Assembly: GCF_000717715.1 (NCBI RefSeq)
Contig: NZ_JOAI01000022.1
Location: forward strand, 1 to 64,000
DNA length: 64,000 nucleotides
Origin: Streptomyces sp. NRRL B-24484
GTDB lineage: Bacteria; Actinomycetota; Actinomycetes; Streptomycetales; Streptomycetaceae
Direction: 5' to 3'
The translations under genes and the position numbers were made by a program. Position 1 is the first letter of the stretch; the number at the start of each line of letters is the position of its first letter. This document shows positions 8,459 to 17,640 of the stretch, piece by piece. Below the pieces are notes generated by a model that was given only the letters and a program-made list of their open reading frames with translations, did no database searches and was not told the origin of the DNA.

Positions 8459-9145
8459 ATGCACGACACGGGTACGGACACTGCGGCGGTACGGGTGCTC
8501 GTGGTCGAGGACGATGCGGGGATCGCCCGGTCCCTGGTCAGGGGTCTGCAGCGGGCCGGCTACGCAGCACAGAGCGTCGGGACGGGCCGTGCGGCCCTCA
8601 CCGCCGTCCCGCCCCCGGACGTGGTCCTGCTCGATCTGGGGCTGCCCGACCTGGACGGCGTCGAGGTGTGCCGCCGGCTGCGGCAGCACGGCGACGCGGC
8701 GATCATCGTGGTGACCGCTCGGGGTGAGGAGGGCGACCGGGTCTCGGCCCTGGACGAGGGCGCGGACGACTACCTCGTCAAGCCGTTCGGCCTGGCCGAG
8801 CTGCTGGCCCGGATCCGCGCGGTGCTCCGCCGCACGCGCCCCGCCGAACCGGACCTGCTGCGCCACGGCGTGCTCACCGTCGACCCGCGGACGCGCAAGG
8901 TGAGCGTCGGCGGGACGGAGATCGCTCTGACTCCGAAGGAGTTCGACATCCTGGAGTGCCTGGCCGTCGACCCGGGCCGGGTGGTCTCCCGCCAGGAGAT
9001 CCTGGAACGCGCCTGGGACCAGCACTGGTACGGGCCCACCAAGGTGCTGGACGTCCACGTGGCCGCACTTCGCCGCAAGCTCGGTGTGCCCGGCCTGGTC
9101 GAGACGGTCTACGGCCGGGGCTTCCGCCTCGGCGAACCGGGCTGA
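8459..9145 (+). CDS. OmpR/PhoB-family response regulator
   Basis: The product is 228 aa. Receiver domain at residues about 11-125 with acidic pocket EDD (17-19), phospho-acceptor Asp59 in VLLDLGLPDLDG, the TAR threonine and the KPF lysine. A winged-helix Trans_reg_C domain follows (LTPKEFDILECL, VVSRQEILERAW, VDVHVAALRRKLG-type region, ending VYGRGFRL). It is followed 6 nt later by its kinase. Position just before the redox module, whose upstream region shares a TGAAC motif, suggests that module as a target. Confidence 0.93.
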   Translation: MHDTGTDTAAVRVLVVEDDAGIARSLVRGLQRAGYAAQSVGTGRAALTAVPPPDVVLLDLGLPDLDGVEVCRRLRQHGDAAIIVVTARGEEGDRVSALDEGADDYLVKPFGLAELLARIRAVLRRTRPAEPDLLRHGVLTVDPRTRKVSVGGTEIALTPKEFDILECLAVDPGRVVSRQEILERAWDQHWYGPTKVLDVHVAALRRKLGVPGLVETVYGRGFRLGEPG

Positions 9146-9151
9146 GCGGCG

Positions 9152-10549
9152 ATGACCCGCCGGATCGCACTGACCGTCCTGGCCCTGGTGACCGTCCTCC
9201 TGGTGCTCGCCGTCGTCCCGCTGGGGGTGCTGCTGACGCAGCGTGAGGAGACCTCCTTCCGCGGCGCGGCCGAGGCCGCGGCACGGACGCTCGCCTCCGC
9301 CGCCGAGGAGAACCTCTCCGACCACAAGCCGGACACCGACCTGCGCGAGCTGCTCGACGAGACGCAGGACGAGGGCGGCTGCGCGGCCGTCTACGACGCC
9401 GCGGGCAAGGTGATCGCCCGCACCTCGTGCGCCGCCGCGACCTCCCGGACCGCCCGCGGCCTGGTGGCCGCGACCCTCGCCGACCCGCGCACGGTCGCCC
9501 ACCGGTCCGGCGACACCCTGACGGTGGCCACGCCGGTCGGTGACAGCTCCGACGCGGTCGGCACGGTCGTGCTGGTGCGGTCCGCCGATCCGCTGGACGA
9601 CCGGACCGCCGTGGTCTGGGCCTGGCTCGCGCTCATCGGCGTCGTCGGGCTCGTCCTCGGGACCCTGGTGTCGGTGCGGCTGGCCCGCTGGGTGGGGCGT
9701 CCGCTCCAGGCGGTCGACGCCGCAGCCCGCCGCCTGGGCGAGGGCGCGCTGGACGTCCGGGCCCCGGCGGACTCCGGGCCCGAGGAGGTGCGCCGGCTCG
9801 CAGCCACCTTCAACACCATGGCGGCACGCACCGAGGCCCTGGTGCACGGGCACCGGGCGGTGACCGCCGACGTGTCCCACCAGCTGCGGACCCCGCTGAC
9901 GGCACTGCGGCTGCGGCTGGACCTGCTGGCTGCGGACGCCGAGGGCGAGGACGCGGTCGAGCTCGCCGGAGCCCAGGAGGAGATCGCCCGGCTGTCGCGT
10001 CTGGTGGACGGCCTGCTGGCGACCGCCCGCGCCGAGAACGCCGTACCCAGGCCCGTACCCGTGCGCGTGGACGAGGTCGTCGCGGAGCGGATCACGGCCT
10101 GGGAGCCGGTGGCCGCCGAACGGCAGGTGGACCTGACCTCGCACAGCCCCGGCCGGCCGGTCGTGTACCTCGGCGCCGGCGACCTGGAGCAGCTGCTCGA
10201 CAACCTGCTGGCCAACGCCCTGGAGGCGGTGCCCGGAGGCGGTCGCATCCGGGTGGAGGCGGCATCCGCGGCGGCCTCCTTCGGGCCCGGTACGGAACTG
10301 CGGGTCGTCGACGACGGGCCGGGGATGAGTCCCGAGGCCCGGGCCACCGCGTTCCGGCGCTTCGGCAATCCGGAGGCACGCGGCACCGGCCTCGGCCTGG
10401 CCATCGTGCACCGGCTGGCGACCGCCAACGGTGGCACGGCCCGCTTGGAGGAGACCGTGGGCGGCGGTCTGACCGTGGTGCTGGAACTCCCCGCCGTCCC
10501 GCGCGGGCAGGGGTCGGAGCCGGGCCGTCCCCCGCAGCGGACGGCCTGA
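9152..10549 (+). CDS. sensor histidine kinase of the OmpR-type pair
   Basis: The product is 465 aa. One N-terminal helix (about 5-28), an extracytoplasmic sensor of about 120 residues with two cysteines (EGGCAAVYD, RTSCAAA) that could form a disulfide, a second helix near 150-175, a HAMP segment, HisKA with His243 in VSHQLRTPLTALR, and HATPase_c with DNLLANALEAVP, DDGPGM and GTGLGLAIV. It should phosphorylate the preceding regulator. The extracytoplasmic cysteine pair could make it redox sensitive, but the ligand is unknown. Confidence 0.92.
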   Translation: MTRRIALTVLALVTVLLVLAVVPLGVLLTQREETSFRGAAEAAARTLASAAEENLSDHKPDTDLRELLDETQDEGGCAAVYDAAGKVIARTSCAAATSRTARGLVAATLADPRTVAHRSGDTLTVATPVGDSSDAVGTVVLVRSADPLDDRTAVVWAWLALIGVVGLVLGTLVSVRLARWVGRPLQAVDAAARRLGEGALDVRAPADSGPEEVRRLAATFNTMAARTEALVHGHRAVTADVSHQLRTPLTALRLRLDLLAADAEGEDAVELAGAQEEIARLSRLVDGLLATARAENAVPRPVPVRVDEVVAERITAWEPVAAERQVDLTSHSPGRPVVYLGAGDLEQLLDNLLANALEAVPGGGRIRVEAASAAASFGPGTELRVVDDGPGMSPEARATAFRRFGNPEARGTGLGLAIVHRLATANGGTARLEETVGGGLTVVLELPAVPRGQGSEPGRPPQRTA

Positions 10550-10618
10550 GCCCGCCACCGTCGGGCGGTCCGCCCTGCCCGTTCCCGACGCCGTGATCGG
10601 GTGCCCGCCGGCCTTTAC

Positions 10619-10648
10619 GGGATCCGAAGGATTTCTGAACGGGATCCC
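10619..10648 (+). promoter_or_regulatory. inverted repeat upstream of the redox module
   Basis: GGGATCC (10619-10625) and GGATCCC (10642-10648) form 7-bp arms around GAAGGATTTCTGAAC. It lies about 100 bp before the first gene of the module and contains the TCTGAAC also found upstream of the two-component operon. It could be a regulator site or a leader hairpin. Confidence 0.35.
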
Positions 10649-10749
10649 GACCGCCCGTGTCGGACGCTGGAGACGGACGGTCCGGAGGCGACCCCACCGT
10701 CCACGCCCCAACACGACGGGTGCCGGGACGCCACCACCGGAGGTGCACC

Positions 10750-11052
10750 ATGCCGGACTCCGACCCGCAGGACAGCTTCGCCGCCCGCCGGCGCGAGCGG
10801 GGGCTGCGCCGCGTCGGCGCGGTCACCGCAGCCCTCCTGACCACGGCCGCCGCGGGCACGGCGGTGCTCGGCGCGGAGTACCGCGCCCTGCTGTCGGGTG
10901 GCACCGCCGCGCCGGCGACGTCACCCGCCTCCGGGACGCCGGGCACGACCGGGACGACGGCCCCCCGGTCGGCCCTGCGACCTCCCTCCCGGGCCCCGGC
11001 CCCGGTCGCCCCGCACAGCCGGGCACCGTCCGCCACCACCGGTGCGTCATGA
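10750..11052 (+). CDS. small single-pass membrane or secreted protein, first gene of the redox module
   Basis: The product is 100 aa. An arginine-rich start (FAARRRERGLRRVG) precedes one hydrophobic stretch (AVTAALLTTAAAGTAVLG), then a Thr/Ser/Pro/Ala-rich tail without a domain I know. GGAGG lies 7 nt before the ATG, and the stop overlaps the ApbE start as ATGA. In related clusters this slot is often taken by an FMN-binding acceptor for ApbE, but no FMN-binding domain or clear flavinylation motif is visible here. Function unknown; membrane anchor or chaperone of the module is possible. Confidence 0.65.
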   Translation: MPDSDPQDSFAARRRERGLRRVGAVTAALLTTAAAGTAVLGAEYRALLSGGTAAPATSPASGTPGTTGTTAPRSALRPPSRAPAPVAPHSRAPSATTGAS

Positions 11053-12047
11053 CCGCCACGACCGCGCGGCACACCACCACGACGTTCACGGCCCTCGGAA
11101 CGACGGCGGTGCTGCTGGTCGCCGAACCCGCCGCCATGGCCGCCGCCCTCCGGGTGCTGGAGGAGGAGCTCGCGGCGATCGACCTCGCGTGCAGCAGGTT
11201 CCGGCCCGACTCCGAGCTCTCCCGGGCCAATGACGCCGACGGAGCGGTCACCGCCGGACCTCTGTTCGCCGAGGCGATCGACGCGGCGCTGCGGGCGTCC
11301 CGGGCGACCGACGGCGCGGTCGATCCCACGGTCGGGCCCTCCGTGGCGGCACTCGGCTACGACCGCACCTTCGCCTCCGTCCGCCCCGACGGCGTGGGTC
11401 CGGTCACCGCCGTCCGGCCGTCCGGATGGCGCACCGTCGACTGGAACCCCCGAACGCGCCGGCTGTACCTGCCGCCGGGCACCGCGCTCGACCTCGGAGC
11501 GACGGCGAAGGCACTGGCCGCGGACCGCGCGGCCGCACGGGCGGCACACACGGCGGGTTGCGGCGTCCTGGTCTGCCTCGGCGGTGATCTGGCAGCAGCC
11601 GGCCCCGCCCCGGCAGGGGGCTGGCAGGTCGCGGTCGCCGACGACCACGCGGCCCCGGTGGACGGGGCGGGTCCGGTGGTGTCCGTCACGGGCGGCGGCC
11701 TGGCCACCTCCGGCACCACCGTGCGGAACTGGCGGCGGGGCGGCCGGGTCCTTCACCACATCGTGGACCCGGCCACCGGGGACGTCCCGGCCCCGCTCTG
11801 GCGGACGGTCAGCGTCGCCGCGGCGACCTGCGTGGACGCCAACACCGCCGCCACCGCGGCGATCGTGCGGAGCGCGCACGCCCTCGGGTGGCTGCACCGC
11901 CTCGGCCTGCCGGCCCGTCTGGTGCGGACCGACGGCTCCGTGGTGGTCGTCGGCGGCTGGCCGGCGGACCCGGCCCCCGCCCCTGCGCCCGGCAGCGGCC
12001 CCGGTGCCGGGCCGGAACCCGACGGCCCGGCGGGAGGTCCCCGATGA
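11049..12047 (+). CDS. apbE: ApbE-type FAD:protein FMN transferase
   Basis: The product is 332 aa. ApbE enzymes move FMN from FAD onto a Ser/Thr of partner redox proteins. Recognisable motifs: FTALGTTAVLL at the N-terminus, SRFRPDSELSRAN (FAD binding), DLGATAKALAADRA, CLGGDLA, VTGGGLATSGT, HHIVDPATG and AATCVDANTAAT (magnesium and catalytic region). No signal peptide is evident, so it would act in the cytoplasm. It overlaps its neighbours on both sides (ATGA at each end), so translation is coupled. No conventional FMN-acceptor domain is encoded nearby; the target is open. Confidence 0.9.
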   Translation: MTATTARHTTTTFTALGTTAVLLVAEPAAMAAALRVLEEELAAIDLACSRFRPDSELSRANDADGAVTAGPLFAEAIDAALRASRATDGAVDPTVGPSVAALGYDRTFASVRPDGVGPVTAVRPSGWRTVDWNPRTRRLYLPPGTALDLGATAKALAADRAAARAAHTAGCGVLVCLGGDLAAAGPAPAGGWQVAVADDHAAPVDGAGPVVSVTGGGLATSGTTVRNWRRGGRVLHHIVDPATGDVPAPLWRTVSVAAATCVDANTAATAAIVRSAHALGWLHRLGLPARLVRTDGSVVVVGGWPADPAPAPAPGSGPGAGPEPDGPAGGPR

Positions 12048-12790
12048 CCGGCACCGTCCAGCTCGCGACCACCGCACCGAGCCCGCTCTGGTACGCGACC
12101 CGGGCCGGCGGCACCGTCGCCCTGCTCCTGCTCACGGCCACCCTCGTCCTGGGGATCGCCGCAGGCGGCCGGTACGCGCCGAAGCGGATCGCCCGGTTCG
12201 AGATCGGGGCTCTGCACCGCAACCTCGCGCTCCTCACCACGGTGTTCCTCGGCCTCCACATCGCCACCGCGATCGCCGACCCGTTCGTCCACCTGAGGTG
12301 GCTGGACGCGGTCGTGCCGTTCGCCTCCTCCTACCGCCCGTTCTGGCTGGGCCTCGGCGCCCTCGCGGTCGACCTGCTGCTCGCCGTCCTGGTGACCAGC
12401 GCGCTACGGCTACGGATCGGCCGCCGGAGCTGGAAGGCGGTGCACTGGCTCGCCTACGCGCTCTGGCCCCTGGCGCTCCTCCACGGGGCGGGGACCGGGA
12501 CGGACACCCGACTGACCCTGCAACTCGGCCTCGCCGCCGGCTGCCTGGCTGCCGTGGTGGCGGCGGTGTGGTGGCGCCTGCTCCGGGCCGGCCCCGGTCA
12601 CCGGGCCGGCCGGCTGTGGGCCGCCCTGGCGGCGGCAGCCGTCCCCGCCCTCGTGGCGGCGCTGCTGGCGGCCGGGCCGGCACGGACCGGATGGGCGCAC
12701 CACGGCGGCAGCACCGTACGGCCCGGCACCGTCGCCACCGACCGGCAGACCGCCGGCGACGACGGCGGCAACGGAGGGGAGGACGGGTGA
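12044..12790 (+). CDS. ferric-reductase-like transmembrane haem protein
   Basis: The product is 248 aa with about six membrane helices. Conserved histidines lie in ALHRNLALL, FLGLHIATA, AVHWLAYALW and LLHGAGTGTD, which could hold two b-type haems as in the ferric reductase/MsrQ/YedZ superfamily. The C-terminal tail is rich in Gly, Thr and Asp. It overlaps ApbE by 4 bp and the NuoF-like gene by GTGA. It should pass electrons across the membrane from the cytoplasmic partners encoded downstream. Confidence 0.85.
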   Translation: MTGTVQLATTAPSPLWYATRAGGTVALLLLTATLVLGIAAGGRYAPKRIARFEIGALHRNLALLTTVFLGLHIATAIADPFVHLRWLDAVVPFASSYRPFWLGLGALAVDLLLAVLVTSALRLRIGRRSWKAVHWLAYALWPLALLHGAGTGTDTRLTLQLGLAAGCLAAVVAAVWWRLLRAGPGHRAGRLWAALAAAAVPALVAALLAAGPARTGWAHHGGSTVRPGTVATDRQTAGDDGGNGGEDG

Positions 12791-14127
12791 TCCCCCGGAC
12801 CCGCGCCGTGGCAGCGCCGCAGCCCGCAGGCATCCCCGAAGGACCGGCAGGCGCCCGGCTGCTGCACGGCTGGTACAGCACGGGCGGCCCGGCCGGACTG
12901 GCCGAGCACCTGGAGCGGTACGGCCCACCGCCCACCGCGTCCGGACACCGGGCCGCCGACCGACTGATCCGGGCCGTTGAGGAGGCCGGCCTGACCGGGC
13001 GCGGCGGCGCCGCCTTCCCCACCGGCCGCAAGCTCCGCGCGGTCGCCGCGCGGCGCGGCCGGGCCGTGGTCGTCGCCAACGGCATGGAGAGCGAGCCGGC
13101 CAGCGGCAAGGACGCCGCTCTGCTCGACCTCGCCCCGCACCTCGTCCTCGACGGCGCCGTCCTGGCCGCGGCGGCCGTGGGAGCATCCGCCGTCCACCTC
13201 TGTCTGGCCCGCACACGGCCGTGGCAGCTCGCACGGCTGACCGCGGCCGTCGACGAACGCGGCCGGGCGGGTCTCGACCGGCTGCCCGTCCGGGTGCACG
13301 CTCTGCCCCACCATTACGTCTCCAGTGAGGAGACCTCGCTGGTGCACTGGCTGAACGGCGGTGACGCCCGTCCCACAGCCACCCCACCGAGGCCGTTCGA
13401 GAAGGGCGTGGGCGGGCGCCCCACGCTCGTCGACAACGTGGAGACCCTGGCCCACCTCGCCCTCGTCGCCCGCTACGGACCCCGGTGGTTCCGCAGCGCG
13501 GGCAGCCCGGACGCGCCCGGGACGACCCTGGTCACGGTCTCCGGGGCGGTCCGCGCCCCCGGCGTCCGGGAGATCCCCCTCGGCACCCGGGTCGGGTCCG
13601 TCGTCGAAGCCGCCGGCGGCGCGTCGGAGCCGCTCGGCGCGGTCCTCGTCGGCGGGTACTTCGGCAGCTGGCTGCCGCTCTCCGCCGTGAGCGTGCCGTT
13701 CAGCAGGAACGGCCTCGCCCGGCTCGGCGCCGGGCCCGGCGCGGGGGTACTGGTCGCGCTCCCCCGCGACGCGTGCGGCCTCGCCGAGACCGCCGGGGTG
13801 CTCCACCACCTCGCCGTCCAGAGCGCGCGGCAGTGCGGCCCCTGCCGGTTCGGGCTGCCCGCGGTCGCCGACGACTTCGCGCGGCTCGCAGCCGGGCACA
13901 CCGACCCCGGGCTGCTCGACCGGCTGAGCCGCCGCGCCGGGCTGCTGGCCGGGCGCGGTGCCTGCCGCCACCCCGACGGCGCTTCGCGGCTCACCGCGAC
14001 CGCCCTGGAGGTGTTCGCCGAGGACGTGCGCCGGCACGTGCTGGGCGGGCCGTGCGGCGCCGCCGGGCGACGCTCCGTTCTCACGGTGCCCGATGCGGCA
14101 GACCCGGAGAGCGAGGGATGGCGGTGA
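12787..14127 (+). CDS. NuoF-like NADH-binding iron-sulfur protein
   Basis: The product is 446 aa and resembles the complex I 51-kDa subunit: TGRGGAAFPTGRK (about 75), ANGMESEPASGKD in place of the usual ANADEGEPGT-type stretch, the FMN/NADH region, KGVGGRPTLVDNVETLA, an SLBB domain with VSGAVRAPGVREIPLG, and the cluster region SARQCGPCRFG with Cys350 and Cys353 plus Cys393. NuoF normally reads ESCGxCxPC; here the first cysteine is Ala347, so only three cysteine ligands are visible. Starts at GTG 12787 overlapping the upstream stop. Likely the NAD(P)H input of the module. Confidence 0.85.
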   Translation: MIPRTRAVAAPQPAGIPEGPAGARLLHGWYSTGGPAGLAEHLERYGPPPTASGHRAADRLIRAVEEAGLTGRGGAAFPTGRKLRAVAARRGRAVVVANGMESEPASGKDAALLDLAPHLVLDGAVLAAAAVGASAVHLCLARTRPWQLARLTAAVDERGRAGLDRLPVRVHALPHHYVSSEETSLVHWLNGGDARPTATPPRPFEKGVGGRPTLVDNVETLAHLALVARYGPRWFRSAGSPDAPGTTLVTVSGAVRAPGVREIPLGTRVGSVVEAAGGASEPLGAVLVGGYFGSWLPLSAVSVPFSRNGLARLGAGPGAGVLVALPRDACGLAETAGVLHHLAVQSARQCGPCRFGLPAVADDFARLAAGHTDPGLLDRLSRRAGLLAGRGACRHPDGASRLTATALEVFAEDVRRHVLGGPCGAAGRRSVLTVPDAADPESEGWR

Positions 14128-14345
14128 GCGGGCACCGCCGCCTCACCGTCGACCGCATCGCCTGCGACGGCCGCGGCCTCTGCGCCGAGCTGCTGCCCGA
14201 ACTGGTCGTCCCCGACGAGTGGGGCTACCCGATCCTCGTCGGGCCCGACGTCCCCGACGAGTTGCTGTCCGAAGCCCGGCGCGCGGTCGCGGCCTGCCCT
14301 GTCCTCGCCCTGCGGATCGAACGCACCCGTCCCGGCCGTACGTGA
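14118..14345 (+). CDS. small ferredoxin, 3Fe-4S type
   Basis: The product is 75 aa. The cysteine spacing CDGRGLC, then about 37 residues, then CP matches the three-ligand ferredoxins that usually serve P450s in actinomycetes. The start overlaps the NuoF-like gene by 10 bp, so the two proteins are probably made together and exchange electrons. No P450 is encoded in the window, so a role between the NuoF-like protein and the membrane haem proteins is the simpler reading. Confidence 0.88.
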   Translation: MAVSGHRRLTVDRIACDGRGLCAELLPELVVPDEWGYPILVGPDVPDELLSEARRAVAACPVLALRIERTRPGRT

Positions 14346-14361
14346 CCTGAACCACTTCTTA

Positions 14362-14377
14362 GTGCCCGCTCGGGCAC
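14362..14377 (+). terminator. short hairpin between ferredoxin and cytochrome genes
   Basis: GTGCCC (14362-14367) pairs with GGGCAC (14372-14377) around a 4-nt loop. It is short and may only attenuate, since the next gene points the same way and belongs functionally to the module. Confidence 0.4.
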
Positions 14378-14460
14378 ACTGCTCGCGGCCTCGCACCGGG
14401 CGGGCCGCCGTCCCGCGCAGCCCTGCGCGGCCCTGCACCAGCGGAAGGCGGAGCCATCAC

Positions 14461-15192
14461 ATGGTCTCGACAGGCAGCGACGCAGCCCCGGCCGGCAGTG
14501 CCGCGCCGATCCCGGCGGGCCGGCTCGGCGGGCCGGAGGGGAACCGGCGGCTGATCGCCGCCACCGGCGCCCTCCTGCTGCTGCTCCTGGCGGCCCAGGG
14601 CGTGACCATCCTGTTCCTGGACCGGCTCCTCACCTGGCACTTCTTCATCGGCATGCTGCTCGTCGGCCCGGTCGTGCTCAAGCTGGGCAGCACCGGCTAC
14701 CGCATCGTGCGCTACTACACCGGCAGTCCCGCCTACCGTCGGCAGGGGCCGCCCCATCCGCTGCTACGACTGCTCGGCCCGGTCGTGGTCGCCACCACGC
14801 TCGCCGTCCTGGCCACCGGGGGCGCCCTCGCCCTCCTGGGCCGCGACACCGGAGCCGTACCCGTCCTCTTCCTCCACAAGGCCGCCTTCGTCTGCTGGGC
14901 GGCGGCGACCACCGTCCACGTCCTGGCCCACGTGTGGCGCCTGCCCGGGCTGATCGGCGCCGACCTGCGGCTGCGGGCCGCCCGGCACGGCCGACCCCGC
15001 GTCCGGGGAGCCGCGATCCGCTGGTCGCTGCTGCTCACCGCACTCGGCGCGGGACTCGCCCTGGCGCTGGCCGGTGCACCGACGGCCGGCCGGTGGCACG
15101 CGTCCACCCACCACGCCACGCGGCACCACGACCACCGTGCCGCCGCCGCACGGCCTGCCCTCGACCGGATCCCCGGGGCCCGGCTCACATGA
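14461..15192 (+). CDS. four-helix b-type cytochrome membrane protein
   Basis: The product is 243 aa with four or five helices: LIAATGALLLLLLAAQGVT, WHFFIGMLLVGPVVLK, LLGPVVVATTLAVLATGG, VCWAAATTVHVLAHVW, and ALGAGLALALAGA. Histidines in LTWHFFIG, FLHKAAF, VHVLAHVW fit bis-histidine haem b as in cytochrome b561 or formate-dehydrogenase gamma subunits. The C-terminus is His-rich (HASTHHATRHHDHR), possibly metal binding. GGAAGGCGGAG precedes the ATG. It likely completes the transmembrane electron path of the module. Confidence 0.78.
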   Translation: MVSTGSDAAPAGSAAPIPAGRLGGPEGNRRLIAATGALLLLLLAAQGVTILFLDRLLTWHFFIGMLLVGPVVLKLGSTGYRIVRYYTGSPAYRRQGPPHPLLRLLGPVVVATTLAVLATGGALALLGRDTGAVPVLFLHKAAFVCWAAATTVHVLAHVWRLPGLIGADLRLRAARHGRPRVRGAAIRWSLLLTALGAGLALALAGAPTAGRWHASTHHATRHHDHRAAAARPALDRIPGARLT

Positions 15193-15376
15193 CCTCGCGC
15201 AACGCGGCACCCGCCCGAGCCGTCGGATCTCCGACCCGACTGACCGAAGTGGACCGATCGCACCCTCGCCGCACGCGGCGGTCGTCGAACGATGCCCCGA
15301 CAGCCGTGCCCGGGCCTCCCTCGCACCGGACGTCACACCGGCCCGGGGAAACCGCGGAGAAGCCGCCGATGGCGGC
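15193..15376. other. intergenic stretch without a supported gene
   Basis: Separates the cytochrome gene from the convergent rhodanese unit. I see no hairpin, repeat or gene-like frame. Confidence 0.5.
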
Positions 15377-15637
15377 TCAGCCGTGGGAGAAGGAGATCCT
15401 CGGAAGGATCCGGTCGAGCCGGGCAAGGGTGTGCCAGGCTGCCCGGCCGGTCAACCGGAGGATGTCCGGGAGCAGGACGAGGCGAACCAGGGCGGCGTCG
15501 AGTGGGACAGGGCGGGCAGCAGGGGCTGACCGGAGGCGACGAGGGGGCCGGAGGCGAGGACCAGGACGGCAAGAGTGGGTGGCCCCCTCGGGAATCCCGC
15601 AGTCCGCGCCGCACGCCGTCCCGCGAAGGAGGGTCAT
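15377..15637 (-). CDS. doubtful 86-codon frame coupled to the rhodanese
   Basis: The ATG overlaps the rhodanese stop as ATGA, a typical coupled arrangement. The product is Arg- and Leu-rich (RLVLLPDILRLTGRAAWHTL) and resembles no family I know. Another frame of the same stretch is strongly hydrophobic (LAVLVLASGPLVASG), so this may be the decayed remnant of a membrane gene that once followed the rhodanese. Low confidence. Confidence 0.25.
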   Translation of the reverse strand: MTLLRGTACGADCGIPEGATHSCRPGPRLRPPRRLRSAPAARPVPLDAALVRLVLLPDILRLTGRAAWHTLARLDRILPRISFSHG

Positions 15638-15948
15638 CCGGTTCCGGCCGCGAGTTCACGGCCGGAGAGCGACCAGGCGGCGACGCCTCCCCGGACGGAG
15701 GCCGCGTCGAAGCCGACCCCGGCAAGCAGTTCGGCTCCGACCTTGCTCCGGTTTCCGGACGCGCAGATCACCATGACCGCTCGGTCGCGGGGCAGGCCGA
15801 CAAGACTTCCGGCCAGCATCCCCAAGGGGACCCAGCGAGCACCCGGCACGTGCCCCTCGGCGAACTCGAAGGCCTCCCGCACGTCGAGCACCACCGCGCC
15901 CGTATCACGGGCTGCACCGAACGCCTCGATGTCGACTTCCCTCACCAT
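15634..15948 (-). CDS. single-domain rhodanese (sulfurtransferase)
   Basis: The product is 104 aa. Rhodaneses carry sulfane sulfur on a cysteine; here the active-site loop is CASGNRS. Preceding conserved parts are VVLDVREAFEFAEGHVPGA and VPLGML, and the domain ends GGVAAWSLSG. Length equals a single domain. A CsoR-type palindrome lies 16 nt upstream of the ATG, so expression probably answers to persulfide or copper through a CsoR/CstR repressor encoded elsewhere. Confidence 0.9.
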   Translation of the reverse strand: MVREVDIEAFGAARDTGAVVLDVREAFEFAEGHVPGARWVPLGMLAGSLVGLPRDRAVMVICASGNRSKVGAELLAGVGFDAASVRGGVAAWSLSGRELAAGTG

Positions 15949-15964
15949 GTTCCAACCCTTCTTA

Positions 15965-15980
15965 ATACCCTGGGGGGTAT
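15965..15980 (-). promoter_or_regulatory. CsoR/CstR-type operator
   Basis: ATACCC (15965-15970), spacer TGGG, GGGTAT (15975-15980) form the AT-flanked G/C-tract palindrome recognised by CsoR-family repressors (copper-sensing CsoR, persulfide-sensing CstR). It sits directly before the rhodanese; a persulfide sensor is the more natural reading. No csoR-like gene is in the window. Confidence 0.65.
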
Positions 15981-16449
15981 ATTCAGCCTACGGCAACACT
16001 CACCGCGGGAAGTGCATTCCGCCGCTTGCGCACCGGCCGTGGCGTACTCGCGCACGAGCAGCAGACACACGACATCCCGGGCGAGGGCTCGGAGGAACTC
16101 ATGGAAGAGGTCCCGGTCGGCCGAGGCACCGGTTCGGGTCGCCGCCCTGCGGCCCTCCTGCTCACCACGGCCGGGCCGGGAACGGCTGGTCCGCCTGGCG
16201 GACGACGCACCGGCAGGGCATCGGGAGATTCCCGGGCGCCCTCCGCCACGGGCAGCGCGCCGCGTCGGCCGCCGCGCCTGTCGGCGATGAGCCTTCGACC
16301 GCCGAAGGCGGCGTCCGCGATCGGCCGGTGCCCCGGCACGGCGTGCACCCGTCCGGGCGTATCCGGCGGTGTCGAGGACCGGCTTCCCCCTCGCGGGGAC
16401 CGATCTGTGCGACACATGGAGGCGGACGTCGGCGAGGAGGGTGCACGGC
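15981..16449. other. 469-bp divergent region upstream of the hydrogenase operon
   Basis: Holds the hydrogenase promoter. No good copy of the 14-bp dormancy box was found; GGGACC at 16396-16401 is a lone half-site. On the minus strand about 16010-16125 a frame reads DLFHEFLRALARDV, reminiscent of the start of an ArsR-type regulator, but it does not continue into a helix-turn-helix. Confidence 0.4.

Positions 16450-17636
<1,187 letters not shown>

Positions 17637-17640
<4 letters not shown>

Noticed and set aside
16010..16125. Minus-strand stretch DLFHEFLRALARDV resembling the start of an ArsR regulator
   Set aside because: No helix-turn-helix follows in any frame and no ribosome site precedes it; too short to call even as a relic.
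16396..16409. GGGACCGATCTGTG as a box for the hydrogenase operon
   Set aside because: Only the left half matches, and the position 34 bp downstream is the ribosome site, so the promoter geometry does not fit.
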